Source of the DNA: Bacteroidia bacterium
Lineage (GTDB): Bacteria > Bacteroidota > Bacteroidia > UKL13-3
Assembly: GCA_022402405.1 (NCBI GenBank)
Contig: JAKRSG010000239.1
Coordinates: forward strand, 1-10,982
DNA length: 10,982 bases
Reading direction: 5' to 3'
In this document: one piece after another, positions 5,464-10,982 of the stretch
Numbering within the stretch: the first letter of the stretch is position 1
Layout of the letters: each line of letters opens with the position of its first letter
The notes under the pieces: model-generated
The model's database searches: none
What the model was told of the DNA's origin: nothing
Seen by the model: the letters and a program-made list of their open reading frames with translations, nothing else
Position numbers and translations under genes: made by a program

Positions 5464-7600
5464 TACTAAATCAAATACGCGTAAAGCAATCTTGTTCCGA
5501 ACATCGGTGGTGTTCTCGGGTATGATCGTATTTGCCTTTTTGGTAGTATACTCTCTTGTTAAAATACAGCATATAGAAGGTGCCAAATGGAGAGCTTTAG
5601 CCGATAGTTTAAGTACTCGTGTTTTCTCTATTGAAGCGGTAAGAGGCAATATATTTGATTGTAAGGGAAATTTATTGGCTACTTCTTTACCTATTTATGA
5701 TGTAAGATTAGACGCTCAATGTCCGGCTTTTATGGACGAAGAGTTGTTCTTAAATAATATAGATTCTTTATCGTTTGGCTTAGCTCAAATATTTAAAGAT
5801 AAGCCAGCTAGATTCTATAAAGATTTATTGGTTCGAACCAAAAAAGCTGGCAACAGATATTTCTTATTTAAAAGAAAAATTAGCTATAACCAAATGCAAG
5901 CCATGCGCAAATTGCCATTGTTTAGGCTTGGAAAATACAAGGGTGGTATCATGGTAAATGAGCGCACCAGAAGGGAAAAGCCTTTTGGTATGTTGGCTGA
6001 GAGAACCATTGGTTTTAAGCAAGAGGAGGGAGCTGTAAGGGTTGGATTAGAGGGGTATTTCGACCAACAGTTGGGTGGTAAGAGTGGTAAAAGAGTTATG
6101 CAAAGAATTGCAGGCGGAACCTATGTGCCTATTGATGATGAGTTGATGATAGACGCGCAGCAAGGAAAGGATATTGTAACTACGATTGATATTAACTTAC
6201 AAGATGTTGCCGAGCAGGCCTTATATACAAATTTAATTGAGAATGATGCTGATTATGGCACTACTATTTTAATGGAAGTGGCCACAGGAGAAATTAAAGC
6301 TATTGCCAATTTAACGCGTGTAAGAGAGGGCGAATACCAAGAAAAATATAACTATGCCGTTGGCGAGAGTGTTGAGCCGGGTTCTACGTTTAAGCTGATA
6401 TCTGCTATGGCATTATTAGCGGATGGATATATGACTCCAAAGGATAATGTAGATACGGAAGGCGGACAAATGCGCTTTTGTAATTTAACCATGAAAGACT
6501 CTCATTTGGGATCGGGAGTTATTAGTTTTCAAGAGGCTTTTGAGCAATCGTCTAATGTAGCTTTTGCCAAATTGATGCAAAAACATTACAGCAAAAATCC
6601 TCAGCAGATATACAATCATTATAAAAATTTAGGGATAACAGAAAAGTTAGATTTTCAATTAGCAGGTGTTGGAAAGCCTGTAGTTAAGGGGCCTTTAAAT
6701 AAGTCTTGGAGCTGTACCAGTTTGCCTTATATGGCCATTGGTTATGAATTACAATTAACGCCTCTACAAATTTTAACTGTATATAACGCTATTGCTAATA
6801 ATGGGGTTTTTGTTAAGCCATTATTAGTAAAAAGAATTGAGCAAGCGGGCAGGGTAATTCAGGAGTTTCCAATGGAGGTTATGAATCCTTCTGTTTGCAG
6901 CAAAGAGGTTGCTAAGGAATTACAAGTGATGATGGAGGGTGTAGTACAACGCGGTACTGCTTCTTCTTTACGCAGTAATTTTTATTCTTACGCGGGTAAA
7001 ACCGGAACAGCAGTTATTGCGAACAAAGGTAGAGGGTATTTAGAAGGTGGTGGCAAAAGTTATAGAGCTTCTTTCTGTGGGTATTTCCCTGCCGAAAACC
7101 CAAAGTACTCTTGTGTGGTGTTAATAAGCCGACCAAGAAAAGATAATTATTATGCTTCTAAGGTTGCCTTGCCTGTGTTTAAAGAAATTGCAGATAAGGT
7201 GTATGCAAGTGCACTTAATTTACATAGAGAGTTAAAGTTTACTCATAAAACTTTTAGCAGCGATTTGCCTCAGATTGCATTGGCAGAAAAAAATGATGTG
7301 AAGCAAGTATTGGATCAGGTTAAGTTGTCTTCACATTTTCATCAAGATTCTATTCACCCCGACGAAACTGAATGGATTAACGGATTGGTTCAGGACCAAT
7401 CTATAGCTCTAGAACCACATATAGTAGGTGGTTCGTCTATGCCTGATGTAAGAGGTATGGGAGCTAGAGATGCTTTGTACTTATTGGAGAAAAAGGGTTT
7501 AAAAGTAGAGGTAAGGGGTTATGGAAAAGTAAGAAGTCAGTCTGTTTTACCTGGAAGTAAATTATCAAAAAATCAACTTATTCAATTGCACTTAGGATAA
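5450..7600 (+). CDS. ftsI: FtsI/PBP3-type septal transpeptidase with C-terminal PASTA domain
   Basis: A class B penicillin-binding protein of 716 residues that cross-links septal peptidoglycan. A short basic cytosolic tail leads to one membrane anchor (about 17-38). The pedestal/dimerisation domain opens with VRGNIFDCKGNLLATSLP (64-81). The transpeptidase domain has all three active-site motifs: S312-T-F-K (nucleophile and general base), S367-S-N, and K517-T-G-T. A linker of roughly 80 residues then leads to one PASTA domain (about 661-716: MPDVRGMGARDALYLLEKKGLKVEV). This resembles the SpoVD/PBP2x architecture and is typical of FtsI in this phylum, whereas E. coli FtsI has no PASTA. The ATG lies inside the end of ftsL (14-base overlap). 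The stop shares its last A with the murE start (TAATG). The product should act with FtsL and with FtsW, the latter expected downstream of the window. Confidence 0.95.
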   Translation: MAASNTKSNTRKAILFRTSVVFSGMIVFAFLVVYSLVKIQHIEGAKWRALADSLSTRVFSIEAVRGNIFDCKGNLLATSLPIYDVRLDAQCPAFMDEELFLNNIDSLSFGLAQIFKDKPARFYKDLLVRTKKAGNRYFLFKRKISYNQMQAMRKLPLFRLGKYKGGIMVNERTRREKPFGMLAERTIGFKQEEGAVRVGLEGYFDQQLGGKSGKRVMQRIAGGTYVPIDDELMIDAQQGKDIVTTIDINLQDVAEQALYTNLIENDADYGTTILMEVATGEIKAIANLTRVREGEYQEKYNYAVGESVEPGSTFKLISAMALLADGYMTPKDNVDTEGGQMRFCNLTMKDSHLGSGVISFQEAFEQSSNVAFAKLMQKHYSKNPQQIYNHYKNLGITEKLDFQLAGVGKPVVKGPLNKSWSCTSLPYMAIGYELQLTPLQILTVYNAIANNGVFVKPLLVKRIEQAGRVIQEFPMEVMNPSVCSKEVAKELQVMMEGVVQRGTASSLRSNFYSYAGKTGTAVIANKGRGYLEGGGKSYRASFCGYFPAENPKYSCVVLISRPRKDNYYASKVALPVFKEIADKVYASALNLHRELKFTHKTFSSDLPQIALAEKNDVKQVLDQVKLSSHFHQDSIHPDETEWINGLVQDQSIALEPHIVGGSSMPDVRGMGARDALYLLEKKGLKVEVRGYGKVRSQSVLPGSKLSKNQLIQLHLG

Positions 7601-9066
7601 TGCAACATACATTAGAACATATCATTGATGGCTTAGCAGTAAAACAGTTATTGGGTTCTGCCAAGCAGTCTGTAGATGCACTTAGCTTTGACTCTAGAAA
7701 GGCAAAGCAAGGAACAGTGTTTTTTGCCATTAAGGGCACTCAAGCCGATGGTCATGCCTACATACCACAGGTTATTGAGGCTGGTTGTACGGCTATTGTA
7801 TGTGAGGTATTACCTAGCCATATTTCGGAAACTGTTTGCTATATAGTGGTAGAGAATGTGTCGTTGTTTATGGCATATGTGGCTTCTAATTTTTACGGTA
7901 ATCCGAGTAGTGAATTAAAGTTGGTTGCCATTACCGGAACCAATGGTAAAACTACCACAGCTACTTTGTTATTTAACTTGTTTCGTTCTTTTGGATATTC
8001 TGTTGGTTTATTATCTACTGTTCAAAATCAGATTAACGAAAACATCATTCCTTCTACTCACACCACACCTGATTCTATTACCTTAAACGCTTTATTACGA
8101 AGCATGCGCGATGCTGGTTGCACACATTGTTTTATGGAAGCAAGCTCGCATGCTATTCATCAACATAGAATTGCAGGTTTACATTTTGCGGGATTAGGAT
8201 TTACCAATATTACGCACGATCATCTCGATTATCATCAAACGTTTGATGCGTACATCAAAGCTAAGAAATTATTGTTTGATAGAGCCAATGAAGATGCTTT
8301 TGTGCTAAGCAATAAGGATGATAAAAATGGCGCAATTATGCTTCAAAATACCAAGGCTACTCGCTACTATTATGGTATTAAGCAAATGGCAGATTTTAAA
8401 GCCAAAATTGTAGAAAGCGATTTTAATGGAATGCTTTTACAAATAGATGGCGAAGAGGCTTGGTTTAGATTGGTAGGTAATTTTAATGCGTATAATTTAT
8501 TGCTGGTTTATGGTATAGCCTATTTGTTGGGTGAGGAAAAACTAAAGGTTATTCAGCACTTAAGTATGTTAGGTTCAGTAAAAGGCAGATTCGATTATCT
8601 ACGATCGGATAATGGCATCATCGGTATCGTTGATTATGCTCATACTCCTGATGCTTTAGAGAATGTGCTACAAACGATAAACGAGGTTAGAAGTGGCAAT
8701 CAGCAATTAATTACCGTAGTGGGTTGTGGTGGCAATAGGGATAAAGCTAAGCGTCCGGTTATGGCTGCTACCGCATGTGAGTTAAGTACTAAAGTAATTT
8801 TTACATCCGACAATCCAAGAGACGAAGACCCTGAGGTAATACTAAACGAAATGCAAGCGGGTGTACCTCCTTTGCATTATAAGAAAACACTTCGTATTAG
8901 TGATAGAAAAGAAGCCATAAAAACGGCTGTAAGCATGGCCAATACTGGCGATATCATATTGGTGGCTGGTAAAGGACATGAAACCTATCAAGAGATTAAG
9001 GGTGTTAAACATCCTTTTGATGATAGAGCAGAGCTAACTGAATTTTTTAAACTTTTTCAATCGTGA
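7600..9066 (+). CDS. murE: MurE, UDP-MurNAc-tripeptide synthetase (DAP-adding type)
   Basis: A cytosolic ATP-dependent ligase of 488 residues that adds the third amino acid to UDP-MurNAc-L-Ala-D-Glu. It has an N-terminal UDP-binding domain (ALSFDSRK, 27-34), then the central ATPase with P-loop ITGTNGKTTT (111-120), TTPDS (155-159), and MEASSHAIHQHR (179-190). The lysine in KAKKLLF, probably K222, is at the carbamylated position known in this family. The C-terminal domain contains DYAHTPDAL (345-353), GCGGNRDKAKRP and DNPRDEDP (404-411). DNPR is the motif associated with meso-diaminopimelate specificity, so DAP rather than lysine is predicted. GKGHETYQ (458-465) fits the same substrate pocket. 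The start overlaps the ftsI stop by one base with no Shine-Dalgarno, so reinitiation is likely. Confidence 0.97.
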   Translation: MQHTLEHIIDGLAVKQLLGSAKQSVDALSFDSRKAKQGTVFFAIKGTQADGHAYIPQVIEAGCTAIVCEVLPSHISETVCYIVVENVSLFMAYVASNFYGNPSSELKLVAITGTNGKTTTATLLFNLFRSFGYSVGLLSTVQNQINENIIPSTHTTPDSITLNALLRSMRDAGCTHCFMEASSHAIHQHRIAGLHFAGLGFTNITHDHLDYHQTFDAYIKAKKLLFDRANEDAFVLSNKDDKNGAIMLQNTKATRYYYGIKQMADFKAKIVESDFNGMLLQIDGEEAWFRLVGNFNAYNLLLVYGIAYLLGEEKLKVIQHLSMLGSVKGRFDYLRSDNGIIGIVDYAHTPDALENVLQTINEVRSGNQQLITVVGCGGNRDKAKRPVMAATACELSTKVIFTSDNPRDEDPEVILNEMQAGVPPLHYKKTLRISDRKEAIKTAVSMANTGDIILVAGKGHETYQEIKGVKHPFDDRAELTEFFKLFQS

Positions 9067-9081
9067 TAATAATTTAAAAAT

Positions 9082-10338
9082 ATGTTATACTATTTTTTCA
9101 ATTTTCTAGATAGCGAATTTAACTTCCCTGGAGCTGGAATGTTTCAATACATTTCGTTTAGAGCTGCTATGGCAATAATTCTATCGCTCATCATCTCTTT
9201 GGTGTATGGAAAAACGCTTATAAACAAGCTGCGTAATCTTCAGGTGAGCGACGAAATAAGAAACCTAGGATTGGCTGGAGAGCAGCAAAAGAAGGGTACT
9301 CCAACTATGGGCGGACTAATCATTTTAGCTGCTATTGTGATGCCAACTTTATTGTTTGCACGCATTAATAATGTATATATCATCTTAATTTTAATATCTA
9401 CCATTTGGTTAGGTATAGTTGGTTTTTTAGATGATTATATCAAAGTATTTAAAAAGAACAAAGAGGGCTTAGCGGGCAGGTTTAAAGTATTGGGTCAGGT
9501 TGGCTTAGGATTTATTGTTGCCACTACCTTGTATTTTAATGAGCACGTTAAAACCAAAGAATTCTATTACCCAAATGAGGTTAATGAAACCTTTATAAAA
9601 GAGCATAATTTAAACCCACAGGTTATAAGCGGACAAGTAATGTTGGTGCACGATACCAAGGCTACTAACACTACTATTCCATTCTTTAAATCGAGCGAAT
9701 TTGATTATGCAGATTTGCTAAAATTTATGGGCGATAGTTATAAAGACTATAACTACATTATTTATTTGTTGGTAGTAATTTTTATTATAACTGCCGTATC
9801 TAATGGAGCCAATATTACAGATGGAATTGATGGCTTAGCAGCGGGAACCTCGGCTATAATTTCTTTTGTGTTGGGCATATTTGCCTACATCAGCGGGAAT
9901 ATCATTTTCGCCAAATATTTAAACATCATGTACATCCCTCACCTAGAGGAGATGGTAATTTTTGCTGGCGCTTTGGTGGGTGCATGTATTGGTTTTTTAT
10001 GGTACAATGCTTATCCAGCGCAAGTTTTTATGGGCGATACCGGAAGCTTGGCGCTAGGCGGAATTATTGCTGCCTTCTCTATCATGGTGCGCAAAGAATT
10101 ATTGATACCAATTTTATGCGGAATCTTCTTAGTAGAGAACCTATCTGTAATGATTCAGGTATCGTATTTTAAATACACCAAAAAGAAATACGGCGAGGGC
10201 AGAAGGGTGTTCTTAATGTCGCCTCTACACCATCATTATCAAAAGCTAGGATTTCATGAGTCCAAAATCGTAACACGCTTTTGGATTATCGGAATTTTAT
10301 TAGCCATTATCACCATCATTACTCTAAAAGTTAGATAA
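9082..10338 (+). CDS. mraY: MraY, phospho-MurNAc-pentapeptide translocase (lipid I synthase)
   Basis: Polytopic inner-membrane enzyme that joins phospho-MurNAc-pentapeptide to undecaprenyl phosphate, giving lipid I. Signature blocks are KKGTPTMGGL (70-79), FLDDYIKVFKKNKEGL (115-130; D117/D118), NGANITDGIDGLA (241-253; N244/D247), VFMGDTGSLALGG (315-327; D319) and the HHH motif in SPLHHHYQKLGFHE (380-393). At 418 residues it is longer than the roughly 360 of E. coli MraY. Most of the excess is a polar stretch at about 152-222 between the fourth and fifth membrane segments, which topology places in the periplasm. The gene lies 15 bases after murE, preceded by an A-rich stretch instead of a Shine-Dalgarno. 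All key catalytic residues are present, so it should be active. Confidence 0.97.
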   Translation: MLYYFFNFLDSEFNFPGAGMFQYISFRAAMAIILSLIISLVYGKTLINKLRNLQVSDEIRNLGLAGEQQKKGTPTMGGLIILAAIVMPTLLFARINNVYIILILISTIWLGIVGFLDDYIKVFKKNKEGLAGRFKVLGQVGLGFIVATTLYFNEHVKTKEFYYPNEVNETFIKEHNLNPQVISGQVMLVHDTKATNTTIPFFKSSEFDYADLLKFMGDSYKDYNYIIYLLVVIFIITAVSNGANITDGIDGLAAGTSAIISFVLGIFAYISGNIIFAKYLNIMYIPHLEEMVIFAGALVGACIGFLWYNAYPAQVFMGDTGSLALGGIIAAFSIMVRKELLIPILCGIFLVENLSVMIQVSYFKYTKKKYGEGRRVFLMSPLHHHYQKLGFHESKIVTRFWIIGILLAIITIITLKVR

Positions 10339-10340
10339 TC

Positions 10341-10982
10341 ATGAGCAAGAGAATTGTAGTTTTAGGATGTGGTGAAAGCGGTGTTGGAGCTGCTATGTTG
10401 GCAAAGCAAAAAGGCTTCGATGTATTTGTTTCAGATGCAGGCAAAATATCAGATGCATTTAAAGCAGAACTCAATCAATTAGGCGTTGCTTTTGAAGAGG
10501 GTTCTCATACGTTCGGTTTGATCCTAAACGCCGATGAAGTAATCAAAAGCCCTGGAATTCCTGAGAAAAATGAGTTGGTTCAGGCCATAAGAAAAGAAGG
10601 TATTTCTATTGTTAACGAAATAGAATTTGCCAGCAGGTATACGGATGCTAAACTTATTTGTATTACAGGTACCAATGGTAAAACTACCACTACTTCTTTA
10701 ACCTATCATTTATTAAAGAAGGCAGGATTAAACGTAGCATTGGCGGGTAATATCGGTATTAGCATGTGTAGAATGGTGGCTACCGGTAACTACGATTATT
10801 TTGTGTTAGAAATAAGCAGTTTTCAGCTGGATGATATGTATCAATTTAGGGCTGATATAGCTGTAATCTGTAACATTACTCCTGATCATTTAGATCGTTA
10901 TAATTATGAGTTAAGTAATTATGTAGCGTCTAAGTTTAGGATCAGTCAGAACCAAACAGAAAACGATTTATTTATCTATTGT
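10341..10982 (+). CDS. murD: MurD, UDP-MurNAc-L-Ala:D-Glu ligase (partial, cut by window end)
   Basis: The frame is open from ATG 10341 to the window edge, giving the first 214 residues, about half of a MurD. The N-terminal Rossmann-like UDP-binding domain shows VVLGCGESGVGAA (6-18) and IKSPGIP (68-74). The ATPase domain follows with ITGTNGKTTTT (108-118), AGNIG (135-139), LEISSFQLD (156-164) and CNITPDHLDRY (177-187). K198 in VASKFR aligns with the carbamylated lysine position of this family. MurD adds D-glutamate to UDP-MurNAc-L-Ala in the cytosol. It acts before MurE in the pathway although it lies after murE in the operon. The start is two bases after the mraY stop, so coupling is likely. 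The C-terminal domain, and expected downstream genes such as ftsW and murG, are outside the window. Confidence 0.96.
   Translation, partial: MSKRIVVLGCGESGVGAAMLAKQKGFDVFVSDAGKISDAFKAELNQLGVAFEEGSHTFGLILNADEVIKSPGIPEKNELVQAIRKEGISIVNEIEFASRYTDAKLICITGTNGKTTTTSLTYHLLKKAGLNVALAGNIGISMCRMVATGNYDYFVLEISSFQLDDMYQFRADIAVICNITPDHLDRYNYELSNYVASKFRISQNQTENDLFIYC

Noticed and set aside
3698..10982. Whether the division cluster hides an inserted accessory or defence gene
   Set aside because: Every stretch from mraZ to murD is accounted for by standard dcw genes, with gaps of at most 15 bases and no foreign frame.

Overview
The window is an AT-rich chromosomal segment from a member of the Bacteroidota. 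The evidence is a cell-surface protein with a type IX secretion (T9SS) C-terminal sorting domain, a division gene cluster in the Bacteroidota order (mraZ, rsmH, a short FtsL-like protein, a PASTA-bearing FtsI, murE, mraY, murD), a MraY with an enlarged periplasmic loop, and mostly SD-poor gene starts. No finer taxonomic placement is supportable from sequence reading alone.

Left part (about 1-3386). A few codons of a plus-strand gene end at base 58. Three tightly packed minus-strand genes follow. In transcription order they are a multi-pass Wzy_C/O-antigen-ligase-like membrane protein with C-terminal TPR repeats (3386 to 1449), a secreted protein with two internal beta-repeat units and a T9SS sorting domain (1456 to 524, overlapping the ligase gene by 8 bases), and a small cytosolic retropepsin-like aspartic protease (508 to 68, apparently starting at TTG). 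They look like one transcription unit. Any shared function is inference.

Middle (3387-3697). This is a divergent, gene-free regulatory region. It holds three perfect tandem copies of AAAAGTGG at a 10-base period, which match the known operator architecture of MraZ, about 40 bases upstream of mraZ.

Right part (3698-10982). This is the start of the dcw (division and cell wall) operon. MraZ is its transcriptional regulator. RsmH methylates 16S rRNA. The FtsL-like protein and FtsI belong to the septal peptidoglycan synthase complex. MurE, MurD and MraY make the UDP-MurNAc-peptide and lipid I precursors. Genes overlap or are separated by at most 15 bases, so they are probably co-transcribed and partly translationally coupled. 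MurD is cut by the window edge after 214 residues. MurE carries the DNPR motif of meso-diaminopimelate-adding enzymes, so the peptidoglycan is predicted to be DAP-type.

I see no CRISPR array, RNA gene, insertion sequence or obviously novel multi-gene system. The most interesting signals are the MraZ operator with an opposed half-site beside it, a short DNA word (core GGTTCAG, with three exact decamers GGTCTGAACC) that recurs in different reading frames, and the coupling of a glycan-ligase-like gene to a T9SS cargo gene.
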